Shown one piece after another: positions 33,924-42,109 of a DNA stretch of 64,000 nucleotides. The notes under the pieces were generated by a model. That model did no database searches and had not been told where the DNA came from. It worked only from the letters and a program-made list of their open reading frames with translations. A program made the position numbers and the translations under genes. This DNA is from Pontibacillus yanchengensis Y32 (GTDB lineage: Bacteria > Bacillota > Bacilli > Bacillales > BH030062). Numbering within the stretch: the first letter of the stretch is position 1; each line of letters starts with the position of its first letter. Location: assembly GCF_000770635.1 (NCBI RefSeq), contig NZ_AVBF01000011.1, positions 1 to 64,000 of the forward strand, read 5' to 3'.

Positions 33924-35303
33924 ATGAAAAGAGTATTAGGGATCCTTTCAACACTATCAATTGCATTAGCATTAACATTTACGACTACAGCAGCAAACGT
34001 CTCAGCAGCTACCTTAGACGAAATCGAAAAAGAGATTAACGAACTTAAAGAGAAACAAAACTCGATTGATAGCCGTCAGAATAAAGTCGAAGGAAACAAA
34101 AACGAAACAGACTCTAAAATTAATCAAAACCAATCTGAACAGCAACAGATTAACGAGCAAATTAAAGAATTAGACCAACAAGTTGCAGACACGAACAGCA
34201 AAATTCGTAAAAAGAACGAACAAATCGATAACACTGAACAAGAAATCACGAAAACAGAACAAGAAATAGAGCAACTGGAAAAAGATATTGCAGACTTAAA
34301 AGAGCGAATCGAAAAGCGTGAAGCGCTTCTTAAAGATCGACTGCGTAACCTTCAAGAAAATGGTGGAGACGTTAGCTATTTAGAAGTTCTAATGGGTGCA
34401 AAGAATTTTGGAGATTTTCTTGACCGTGCAACAGCGGTGACGAAAATCATGGACCAAGATAAGAACATTATGGAAACCCATATTCGAGAAAAGAAAGAAT
34501 TAGAGCAAAAGAAACAAGAAGTGGAACAAAAGAAGAAAGACTTAGAAGAAAAGAAACAAAACCTAGAGAATCAAAAAGCTGAATTGACAGCACTAAAAGA
34601 GAAGCTAGACGCTCAACGTCAGCTAAAGAATAAGCTAATGAAAGAACTAGAGCAAGAAGAACAAGAGTTGAAAGAGAAAAAGCTTGAGTTAGAAGAACAA
34701 CAAGAAATCCTAAGCGGTCAAGAAGCAGCAATACAGGCTGAGATGAATCGAGCAGAGAACGATAAACAGCAACGTAAGGAACAACTAGCTGCTCAACGCC
34801 GTGCAGAAGAGCGAGCTGCTGAACGTCGTCGCCAAGCACAGCAAAATAACTCATCATCAAGTAATGGCTCTAGTGGTGCCTCTAGTACACCAGCCCCAAG
34901 TGGTAGTGGCTTCATCAGCCCGGCAAATGGCCCTGTAACATCTGGATATGGTCCACGTTGGGGAAGCACTCACTTCGGTATTGATATTGGAAAATATGGA
35001 GGCTCTAGTCCAATCAAAGCTGTAGCTTCTGGTACAGTCATTAAATCCTATTACTCTTCTAGTTACGGAAACGTTGTTTATATTTCTCACTCTGTGAATG
35101 GACAAATTTACACATCCGTGTATGCACACTTACAGAACCGCGAAGTTTCAGATGGCCAATCCGTATCTCAAGGTCAACGCCTAGGATACATGGGATCAAC
35201 CGGACAATCCACTGGACCTCACCTTCACTTTGAACTTCACAAAGGTCCATGGAACTATAGTAAGAGCAACGCTGTAAATCCAGCTAGCTACATTAACTTT
35301 TAA
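33924..35303 (+). CDS. M23 murein hydrolase/activator with coiled coil (EnvC/PcsB-like)
   Basis: This secreted 459-residue protein has a signal peptide (MKRVLGILSTLSIALALTF...NVSAA), a very long Lys/Glu/Gln coiled coil (about residues 30-300), a Ser/Gly linker and a C-terminal M23 peptidase (THFGIDIG and the zinc pair HLHFE). This is the plan of the hydrolases that FtsEX regulates through coiled-coil contact. Its start lies 34 bases after ftsX. In B. subtilis the FtsEX client is CwlO, of NlpC/P60 type, so the catalytic domain differs here. An in-frame GTG at 33897 is possible but lacks a good ribosome site. Confidence 0.92.
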   Translation: MKRVLGILSTLSIALALTFTTTAANVSAATLDEIEKEINELKEKQNSIDSRQNKVEGNKNETDSKINQNQSEQQQINEQIKELDQQVADTNSKIRKKNEQIDNTEQEITKTEQEIEQLEKDIADLKERIEKREALLKDRLRNLQENGGDVSYLEVLMGAKNFGDFLDRATAVTKIMDQDKNIMETHIREKKELEQKKQEVEQKKKDLEEKKQNLENQKAELTALKEKLDAQRQLKNKLMKELEQEEQELKEKKLELEEQQEILSGQEAAIQAEMNRAENDKQQRKEQLAAQRRAEERAAERRRQAQQNNSSSSNGSSGASSTPAPSGSGFISPANGPVTSGYGPRWGSTHFGIDIGKYGGSSPIKAVASGTVIKSYYSSSYGNVVYISHSVNGQIYTSVYAHLQNREVSDGQSVSQGQRLGYMGSTGQSTGPHLHFELHKGPWNYSKSNAVNPASYINF

Positions 35304-35340
35304 TCTTTCCTAGATTGCTAGTTTCATAGTAAGAATTAGA

Positions 35341-35372
35341 AACCACCTACTTTTTCTAGTAGGTGGTTTTTC
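35341..35372 (+). terminator. Terminator after the M23 hydrolase gene
   Basis: AACCACCTAC (35341-35350) pairs perfectly with GTAGGTGGTT (35359-35368), followed by T. The remaining 300 bases up to 35679 hold no gene that could be supported. Confidence 0.92.
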
Positions 35373-35679
35373 TATATTTATTGAGAAAGAATTAGAAAGT
35401 GTCTCATAAGGAGGATATAGGCTTCCATAACGGGAGTTTATTTCATGAAGCCAAAACTAAAGTCCGGAGAATTGGAAATATATATGTCTACTTTCAAATA
35501 GGTGTATGGGTGCTATACATATTTACAAAGTAACAACACCCAGTTAGAAAAAAACCCCAACATTCTGAAACCAACTTTTACTTGCTTGCGTCTATGTGGG
35601 TAGATATCGATATTTAAGAGAGGATCTGTTCATGCGCATTAGCAGCCAAACACGTATTTATTCTAAGGAGGATGTTAAG

Positions 35680-36285
35680 ATGATGAAGAAACTTTTTGGT
35701 GTCATTGCCGGTTTATTGGTTTGTATCGCTTCTGTGAATCCAGTGTTTGCTGAGGATAATGGAAAGCCTCCCGTTGAAAAGCTAGAGCAACAATTTAATC
35801 AGATGATGAGTTTGGAAACAACGAAAGATGGTAAGGTCAAAAAATATGATTCATTAGGTCGTTTAGAGCAAGAATTGAAAAGCATCATGACTTGGCCACT
35901 AGCGGATAGCTATTTGGATACCTATTTTTACGAAGAGAATGACAAGCTGTATATGGAAGAGATGGATGGACCACTTCGCTTGAATACAGATGAAGATTAT
36001 ACGCTAGAAAAAATAAACGACGGTCAATATAAATTGACTCAACAAGGTCACAATGAATTACGTGATGACTATACGTTAACCATCGAATATAGCTATGAAG
36101 CAGGAAAATGGGTTTTTGCAGATCGTAACAATCAAGTAGGAGAAGACGAATACGATGGTAATAACGGAGGTCAATTGCCAAACACTGCTACCAATCTACC
36201 AATGATGGCCTTATCAGGTGGTGCTCTTATGGCACTTGGGGCTGTTGGACTGTTTGCGCGTAGAAAATTTTCTACTCAAAACTAG
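35680..36285 (+). CDS. Sortase-anchored surface protein (LPNTA motif)
   Basis: This is a secreted 201-residue protein with a signal peptide (MMKKLFGVIAGLLVCIASVNPVFA), a charged acidic body, and a C-terminal sorting signal: LPNTA, a hydrophobic stretch (MMALSGGALMALGAVGLF) and a basic tail (ARRKFSTQN). LPNTA is the form used by class D-type Bacillus sortases rather than LPXTG. AAGGAGG sits before the ATG at 35680. The sortase gene follows 13 bases later, which pairs enzyme with substrate. The body is not recognised. Confidence 0.88.
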   Translation: MMKKLFGVIAGLLVCIASVNPVFAEDNGKPPVEKLEQQFNQMMSLETTKDGKVKKYDSLGRLEQELKSIMTWPLADSYLDTYFYEENDKLYMEEMDGPLRLNTDEDYTLEKINDGQYKLTQQGHNELRDDYTLTIEYSYEAGKWVFADRNNQVGEDEYDGNNGGQLPNTATNLPMMALSGGALMALGAVGLFARRKFSTQN

Positions 36286-36298
36286 TAGGTGAAGAGAT

Positions 36299-36931
36299 AT
36301 GAAGGAACTCGCGACCTTATTGATTCTCTTGGGAGCAACGATATGTGCGTGGACGGTTGATGCTTGGTTGGAGCAAGTCAATGCCGTTACTCATGATCCT
36401 GACCAAGTAAAGCAGGCTCATAAAGGTTGGGATGAGACGGATATACAACCTACAATCCAGCCAAAGACAACCACTTCCACGAAAAATACGAAGGATACAC
36501 CGCGATTCTTTGAAACGGGGGAACAAGTAGGGAAACTCGAAATCCCTCGTATCGGGAACTCTTATGATGTGTTCTGGGGAACTGATAGAGATACGCTAAA
36601 AAAAGGGGTTGGCATGTATGATAGCAAGTACACTGTGGTCCCAGGGCAAGCCGGTCATGTATTGCTAGCTGGTCACCGCGATACAGTGTTTCGAAAGTTG
36701 AAGCAGGTGAAAAAGGGAGATCATCTGTATGTAGAATTTAATGATAAAACCTATGACTACCAGGTAAGAGACATTTGGATTACAGATCGAGACGATAGAT
36801 CTGTCATAGTAAAAAAACAAACTCCAACCCTGACGCTTTCTACTTGCTACCCATTTGATTATCTAGGCGATGCTCCAAAACGGTATATCATTCAATCGAA
36901 GTTGGTTTCGGTTGAAGAGAATAATAAATAG
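36299..36931 (+). CDS. Class D sortase
   Basis: Sortases cleave the sorting motif and join the protein to peptidoglycan. The 210-residue product has an N-terminal membrane anchor (LATLLILLGATICAWTVDAWL), the catalytic His in LLAGHRDTVF and the catalytic Cys in TLSTCYPF, with a C-terminal Arg in PKRYIIQ. TLSTCYPF and the lack of a C-terminal membrane segment match class D. The dedicated substrate is the upstream gene. Only one substrate gene is in the window. Confidence 0.92.
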   Translation: MKELATLLILLGATICAWTVDAWLEQVNAVTHDPDQVKQAHKGWDETDIQPTIQPKTTTSTKNTKDTPRFFETGEQVGKLEIPRIGNSYDVFWGTDRDTLKKGVGMYDSKYTVVPGQAGHVLLAGHRDTVFRKLKQVKKGDHLYVEFNDKTYDYQVRDIWITDRDDRSVIVKKQTPTLTLSTCYPFDYLGDAPKRYIIQSKLVSVEENNK

Positions 36932-37131
36932 GCTCGCTATTAAGGTGAGGTGACTATTTTGGTTTGAGATCGAAAAAGTGTTGGGTTTGAAAGTAAATAA
37001 GGTCTAATGTAATGAATGCAGGTCCTTCTGTTGATTCATCAGCTTCTTGGACCAATTCAAGACCCAGATGGCAATCCAATATTAATCGATCAACATCGAT
37101 AAAGGGAGAAGCTTCACAGAAAGTAATAAAA

Positions 37132-37160
37132 AGAAAAGGCGTGATAATAGCGCCTTTTCT
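37132..37160. terminator. Bidirectional terminator between the sortase and VOC genes
   Basis: AGAAAAGGCG (37132-37141) pairs perfectly with CGCCTTTTCT (37151-37160), with A-rich and T-rich arms that can serve both convergent genes. Confidence 0.8.
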
Positions 37161-37174
37161 AATATGGAAGTATT

Positions 37175-37570
37175 CTATTTTGCGTTTTCATCTGGTTGAT
37201 GGATACCAAAGATATTTCCTTCTGTATCCTTATAGTATCCCTGCCACGCCATTCCAGGCAGAGCATATTTTGGTAATGCAACTACGCCACCATTATCCAG
37301 GATTTTTGCTTCAATAGCATCGTAATCTTCTACACCCATTGTACATGCATAGCCATTTAAAGGCTGATTTTGTTCTGGTGCTGGGCTTTGACGTTGCATT
37401 AGAGCCCCATTAATACCAGGCGTATCTTCACCGCCGGTCACTGCTCCATAGTAAGGCATGCCAGCATATTCGCTCCAATCTTCAAATGACCATCCAAATA
37501 CTTCTCCATAAAAATTCTTTGCGCGATTCATGTCATCTACGTGAATTTCGAAATGTATTAATCTTCCCAT
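37175..37570 (-). CDS. VOC family protein (glyoxalase/dioxygenase fold)
   Basis: This 131-residue protein is a single-chain vicinal-oxygen-chelate fold (LIHFEIHVDDMNRAKNFYGEVFGWSFEDW; YACTMGVEDYDAIEAKILDNGG; GMAWQGYYKDTEGNIFGIHQPD). Metal ligands appear to be His, Glu and possibly a second His. Members act as glyoxalases, resistance proteins or unknown enzymes, and the substrate cannot be called. GGAGG precedes the ATG. It is monocistronic. Confidence 0.88.
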   Translation of the reverse strand: MGRLIHFEIHVDDMNRAKNFYGEVFGWSFEDWSEYAGMPYYGAVTGGEDTPGINGALMQRQSPAPEQNQPLNGYACTMGVEDYDAIEAKILDNGGVVALPKYALPGMAWQGYYKDTEGNIFGIHQPDENAK

Positions 37571-37812
37571 GAGTTCCTCCTGATTATTTAACTATTTTTA
37601 AGTAACCAATCCTCTAATATATTTTCTACTAACCTATTGGGTACTCCTTTTTTTATGGAGATTCATTGAAACTGCTGGGGTAGATCTTCGCTGCATACAT
37701 AAGATGCTAAACGGAAACTTTTGCATTTGTTCGAAAAGATTATGGAGGATGCGAGGAGTAAGGGAAGCAAGGGTACAAAACATTATCATTTGCTTGAGAG
37801 TGAAAAATAAAG
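37571..37812. other. Gene-poor gap with possible gene remnant
   Basis: Between the VOC start and the TetR terminator no intact gene is supported. The plus-strand frame ending in TAA at about 37808 reads KLLHLFEKIMEDARSKGSKG..., which has protein-like composition but no start or ribosome site, so it may be the decayed end of a gene. Confidence 0.3.
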
Positions 37813-37849
37813 GGTCCATGATGAAACTAGATTTCTATCATGGACCCTT
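37810..37849 (-). terminator. Terminator of the DMT exporter-tetR operon
   Basis: AAGGGTCCATGAT (37810-37822) pairs with ATCATGGACCCTT (37837-37849), a perfect 13-pair stem. On the minus strand it lies just after the tetR stop and is followed by TTTATTTTT. Confidence 0.85.
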
Positions 37850-37855
37850 ACTTTC

Positions 37856-38443
37856 TTAATTATTAATATTTATATTAGCATTAATTATTTCGTTAGCTGT
37901 TTCCTTTGCGGCTGCTATCCCTTTCGATAAACTCATGGAATACGTAACTGTAATTCCCTCATGTAGAATGAGCAGTCTTTCTGCGATATCATCAACATGT
38001 TCGAGCCCCAGTTGTTTTAAATAGGTGGCGAATAGCTGTTTAAGCCATTTTTTTTCTTCAATAATTACCTCTCTACCAGGGTGAGATTCTTCAGCTAGTT
38101 CAGCAAAAGCATTCACAAAGGCGCAACCTCGTTGATTATTGGTGGTCAACCAATTCTCCAGCGCATCAAATATACTTAAGATCTTTTGTAATGGTTCCTC
38201 GTCAGGAACATGGTCCGAATAATTTGAGAGATGGTTCTTCCATTGACTATCTCTGTCTTTTAAATAGGCCACGATTAGTTGGTCCTTAGAACCAAAGCGA
38301 TCATATAGTGTTTTTTTGGTTACGCCTGCCTCATTCGCTATGGTTTCGACTCCGATAGAATGAATACCTTTCCAATAAAATAAATGAGATGCTGTTTCTA
38401 ATATTTTGGAAGCAGCAGGTGTCATTTTGGTGTTTTCACCCAT
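37856..38443 (-). CDS. TetR family transcriptional regulator
   Basis: This 195-residue regulator has an N-terminal TetR helix-turn-helix (AASKILETASHLFYWKGIHSIGVETIANEAGVTKKTLYDRFGSKDQLIVAYL) and a C-terminal ligand domain with WLTTNNQRGCAFVNAFAELAEESHP, as in TetR_C_16-like proteins. The ATG at 38443 is preferred over the GTG at 38452, which falls inside the ribosome site. The gene overlaps the end of the exporter gene by 8 bases, so they are an operon, presumably repressed through the operators at 39387-39431. Confidence 0.9.
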   Translation of the reverse strand: MGENTKMTPAASKILETASHLFYWKGIHSIGVETIANEAGVTKKTLYDRFGSKDQLIVAYLKDRDSQWKNHLSNYSDHVPDEEPLQKILSIFDALENWLTTNNQRGCAFVNAFAELAEESHPGREVIIEEKKWLKQLFATYLKQLGLEHVDDIAERLLILHEGITVTYSMSLSKGIAAAKETANEIINANININN

Positions 38444-39362
38444 ATTGTCCACACCCTTTTACGATACATTCTTTATGTTTAGGCTTGGAAGTTGCCTGTT
38501 TTCTGATAATCCATACACCTATAAAACATAATACCATTCCTACTATCGTTAGGAAACCAATCCTATCTCCGAACATAAGAAAAGCCCATAGCATAGTCAC
38601 TGGTGGAGTTAGATATAGAAGACTGCTAACCCTAGTGACACTGCCTAATTTCAGGTTTAACCAGTAAAATCCGTACCCTCCTATCGTTGAAAGTCCTGCT
38701 ACCCATGCAACAGCAAACCAAAAGTTTATCGTAGCAGGAGGGGCTGCATAGCCCGTTGTGAATCCTATTATTAAGAAAAGGATAGCGCTTATTAGCGTTT
38801 GAATGGGTAATGCGTCTGATAGGTCGACAGAATGTTTTAGACTTTTTTCATATAATGTTGCACAAACCAAACTAATCATCGCTAAAAATGATAATGCATA
38901 TGCCCATAAAGGTACTTGTGAAGATGTTCCTAAATCTTCATAAACGACAAACAAGACACCTACTATTCCAACCAATAAACCACCCCATTGTTTCAATGAC
39001 GTTGATTCTTTGAGGATAGGACCAGCCAAAGCAGCAGCCATGATAGGTTGAAGGGTCGTTATTAAGTTAGAAGTACCAGCTGAAACGCCATGTTCCACTG
39101 ATAAAAATACACAGTAGAGATAACCACCTTGAGCAAACAGACCTATTAGAGCCTGGGATATAACGCTTTTAACAGATAATTTCTTTCGATGTCTCCATAA
39201 CCACCAACCACTTAGAATGTTTGCTGCCACTATAAATCTCCACATTAATACAGTCATGGAGTTCGCTTCAGCCGTTCCTAAACGGGCTCCAATGAATCCC
39301 GAACTCCACATGATGACAAACCCAACTGCCGCTAAAATGTTTATATGTTTCATTGATAGCAT
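38436..39362 (-). CDS. EamA/DMT family transporter
   Basis: The 308-residue protein has ten predicted membrane segments in two EamA repeats (IMWSSGFIGARLGTAEANSMTVLMWRF near the start; SLVCATLYEKSLK and GYGFYWLNLKLGSVTRVSSLLYLTPPVTML in the second half). Such proteins export metabolites or drugs; the substrate is unknown. AGGAGG lies 8 bases before the ATG at 39362. It is first in the operon, with tetR overlapping its end. Confidence 0.9.
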   Translation of the reverse strand: MLSMKHINILAAVGFVIMWSSGFIGARLGTAEANSMTVLMWRFIVAANILSGWWLWRHRKKLSVKSVISQALIGLFAQGGYLYCVFLSVEHGVSAGTSNLITTLQPIMAAALAGPILKESTSLKQWGGLLVGIVGVLFVVYEDLGTSSQVPLWAYALSFLAMISLVCATLYEKSLKHSVDLSDALPIQTLISAILFLIIGFTTGYAAPPATINFWFAVAWVAGLSTIGGYGFYWLNLKLGSVTRVSSLLYLTPPVTMLWAFLMFGDRIGFLTIVGMVLCFIGVWIIRKQATSKPKHKECIVKGCGQYG

Positions 39363-39386
39363 GAAAAGAACCTCCTTTTAAAGTAA

Positions 39387-39431
39387 ACCGTTCGGTATAA
39401 TATGCACTAATGTAACCATACCGGTCGGTAT
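39387..39431. promoter_or_regulatory. Paired TetR operators before the exporter gene
   Basis: ACCGTTCGGTATA (39387-39399) and ATACCGGTCGGTAT (39418-39431) are related palindromes built on ATACCG/CGGTAT half-sites. They lie 25-70 bases upstream of the minus-strand exporter start, where a TetR repressor would block the promoter. Binding by the linked TetR is inferred. Confidence 0.72.
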
Positions 39432-39596
39432 AGTGTCAAACGAAAATAGCTGAGCTTACCTATGTGGATAACTCTCATATTTTTTACATTTTTACCACAT
39501 TTGTGCCAGACCATTGCCAAACCATTTCTCTACAATAAGAATTACAGATTCATTAAGGAATGAATACACATTATTTAAATAGAGAGGTGGGGAGCT

Positions 39597-40826
39597 ATGA
39601 TGGATGAACATCAAAATCAAGTAGACCCAAATCAACATACAACGAAAGAGAGAAAACAAGGTTCCAAATGGGTGTTTCGTATTACGACGAGCCTTTTGGC
39701 TGTAGCGGCTATTTTATTCTTAGCAGCTTTTTCCCTAAATAAAGCGAATGTGTTTCCGTTTGATTCCGCATCATCGAATGTCGACAAAACGAACGCAGAA
39801 GCTTCCGGTGAAAATAAGGAATTAGACGCAACTCAGCTGTCTACCAGTAATTCAGAAGAAGATGCAGCTGTCGTAGAGGCAGTAGACAAAGCATCAGGCG
39901 CAGTTGTTGGAGTGAAAAAGTATAGTCAGTCTCAACAAATGTTTGAAAAAAGTCAGGCTGGAACAGGATCTGGCGTCATTTATAAGAAAGAAAATGGCTC
40001 AGCATATGTCGTAACCAACAATCACGTTATCGAAAATGCTGCTTCTATTGAAGTAATTTTAAGCGGAGGCAAGAAGGTTGAAGCGGAACTTGTCGGACGA
40101 GATCCGTTTACAGACTTAGCCGTTCTGAAAATGGATGGTAAGAATGTGGAAAATGTAGCGGAATTTGGTTCTTCGAAGGATCTAAAAGTTGGCGAAACGG
40201 CGATTGCAATTGGGAACCCACTTGGAATGAAATTCGCGGGCTCTGTTACAAAAGGAATCGTGAGCGGCTTAGACCGTTCTATGCCAGTAGATATTAACAA
40301 GGACGGAAAAGTAGATTGGCAGACAGACGTTCTCCAAACGGATGCAGCTATTAACCCAGGTAATAGTGGTGGTGCCTTGATCAACTTGAGTGGTGAAGTG
40401 ATTGGGATTAACTCTATGAAAATTGCCAAAGAAGAAGTAGAAGGACTAGGCTTCTCCATCCCGACTTCTACAGCAAAACCAATTATCAAGGACCTTGAGG
40501 AAGACGGTGAAGTGACTCGTCCATTTATGGGAGTATCTACGAGAGACCTATCTTCTATCTCCGCACGTAATCAGCAAGAAGCACTAAATCTACCAAAAGA
40601 TGAGGATGCAGGTGTGGTTGTAGCTGCTACAAAAGCAGACTCTCCAGCCGATCAAGCAGGCTTAGAGAAATATGACGTCATCACTAAAGCGGATGGTAAT
40701 GAGATTGCTTCTCTAGTAGAGCTACGTAAGTATATCTATGAGAATAAAGAAGTAGGTCAAGATATGAAGTTAACCTTCTATCGTGACGGTCAACAGCAGA
40801 CTACTACACTAACGTTAGGTGAATAG
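39597..40826 (+). CDS. HtrA-type membrane serine protease with PDZ domain
   Basis: HtrA proteases degrade misfolded secreted proteins on the outer membrane face. The 409-residue protein has a cytoplasmic basic N-terminus, one membrane segment (ITTSLLAVAAILFLAAFSL), a trypsin domain with the triad in TNNHVIENA, DLAVLKMD and NPGNSGGALIN, and a C-terminal PDZ domain (GVVVAATKADSPADQAGLEKYDVIT). AGAGAGGTGGGG precedes two adjacent ATGs (39597 and 39600). The prsA gene is 83 bases downstream, which groups two secretion-quality factors. Confidence 0.94.
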   Translation: MMDEHQNQVDPNQHTTKERKQGSKWVFRITTSLLAVAAILFLAAFSLNKANVFPFDSASSNVDKTNAEASGENKELDATQLSTSNSEEDAAVVEAVDKASGAVVGVKKYSQSQQMFEKSQAGTGSGVIYKKENGSAYVVTNNHVIENAASIEVILSGGKKVEAELVGRDPFTDLAVLKMDGKNVENVAEFGSSKDLKVGETAIAIGNPLGMKFAGSVTKGIVSGLDRSMPVDINKDGKVDWQTDVLQTDAAINPGNSGGALINLSGEVIGINSMKIAKEEVEGLGFSIPTSTAKPIIKDLEEDGEVTRPFMGVSTRDLSSISARNQQEALNLPKDEDAGVVVAATKADSPADQAGLEKYDVITKADGNEIASLVELRKYIYENKEVGQDMKLTFYRDGQQQTTTLTLGE

Positions 40827-40909
40827 TCGGTTTAAGGAGGAAAGGGGGCAACCTATTGCCTTCTTACCTCTACATATTTTAACTAGCTTGAATAAGGAGG
40901 ATATTTTTC

Positions 40910-41794
40910 ATGAAAAAACTAGTACCAGTATTTTTAGCTATTATAGCTGTTCTTTCCTTGGCAGCATGCAGTAATGGCAGTGCATCAGAGTCTAAAGTGG
41001 TGGCTTCTACGGAAAATGGCGACGTGACTAAGGAAGCGTTTTACAACAAACTGGTCGATCAGTACGGTGATTCAGTTTTAAAAGAAATGGTATATGACCA
41101 GGTCCTTTCAGAGAAGTTCTCTGTCTCGGATGAAGATGTACAGAAGAGATTGGAGCAAATGAAGCAACAATATGGCGATCAATTTCAGTCTGTATTAGAG
41201 CAAAATGGGTTTAAAAATGAAGAACAATTTAAACAAGCAATTCGCTCCTCAATGTTGAAACAAAAAGCAGCGGCTGAGGGAGTGGAAGTGACAGATGAAG
41301 AAGTGAAACAATACTATGAAAATATGAAACAAGAAGTACAAGCAAGTCACATTTTGGTTGAAGATAAAGAAACTGCAAGTGAGGTCCAGAAGAAATTAAA
41401 CAACGGTGGAGATTTTGCTAAGTTAGCAAAAGAATATTCAACCGATAAGCAATCCGCTCAAAAAGGTGGAGACCTTGGATATATCTCTACAGGACAAATG
41501 GTACTGCCGTTTGAAAAAGCAGCCTACAACTTAGAGGTTGGAAAAGTTAGTGAACCGGTGAAATCTCAATATGGATACCATATCATTAAAGTAACTGATA
41601 AGCGTGAGAAAGAAGACACCTCATCTATTGGTAAATATGAAGAGATGAAGGATCAACTTCGTGAAGAATTAAAGACTCGAAAAGGTAGTCAGGAAAATAT
41701 AACCGAAGTAATGGAAGCTGCGAATGTGGACATTAAAATAGAGGATCTTAAAGATAAGATTTCCTTTGAGCCGCAAACACAATCCAGTCCGTAA
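40910..41794 (+). CDS. prsA: Foldase lipoprotein PrsA (parvulin PPIase)
   Basis: PrsA folds secreted proteins at the membrane-wall interface. The 294-residue lipoprotein has a signal peptide ending in LAACSNGS, an N-terminal chaperone region, and a parvulin domain at about residues 140-235 (VQASHILVEDKETASEVQKKL; AKEYSTDKQSAQKGGDLGYIS; LPFEKAAYNLEVGKVSEPVKSQYGYHIIKV). AAGGAGG precedes the ATG. It is paired with the HtrA protease upstream. Confidence 0.95.
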   Translation: MKKLVPVFLAIIAVLSLAACSNGSASESKVVASTENGDVTKEAFYNKLVDQYGDSVLKEMVYDQVLSEKFSVSDEDVQKRLEQMKQQYGDQFQSVLEQNGFKNEEQFKQAIRSSMLKQKAAAEGVEVTDEEVKQYYENMKQEVQASHILVEDKETASEVQKKLNNGGDFAKLAKEYSTDKQSAQKGGDLGYISTGQMVLPFEKAAYNLEVGKVSEPVKSQYGYHIIKVTDKREKEDTSSIGKYEEMKDQLREELKTRKGSQENITEVMEAANVDIKIEDLKDKISFEPQTQSSP

Positions 41795-42109
41795 CATGAA
41801 TGGTAATCAAAGGTACGAAGCATACTAACCAGTAGCTATGAAAAAGAGTACGCCTTTTCCAAAATAAGAGCATTTTGTATGGTTCAGAGAGGTCTGAAAT
41901 ATGTTATCATAGACATATATTAGGGATACCATACCCTTTTCCAAAAGAACATCGCTAATTTAACGATTTTTTTGTTACCTTCCATTAGTGGACATGTCTG
42001 GTAACTATATGGCATAACGTTATATAGAGGCATCGCACATTACGGTGTGATGCCTCTTTGTGCAACTTAAGTGAGATTTGGATACAAAAGTCTATTAGAG
42101 GTGAAAAGT
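41795..42109 (+). terminator. Gap between prsA and ctpB with terminator
   Basis: The gap holds a hairpin at 42026-42055 (GAGGCATCGCAC with GTGTGATGCCTC, followed by TTT), probably the terminator for prsA or a leader structure for ctpB. A weaker ATCG...CGAT hairpin with seven T lies near 41951-41974. TATCAT near 41904 is the best promoter-like -10. No gene is visible. Confidence 0.65.

Noticed and set aside
37012-37317. Plus-strand frame of about 100 residues between the sortase and VOC genes
   Set aside because: It overlaps the bidirectional terminator and the VOC gene on the other strand and has no domain or ribosome site.
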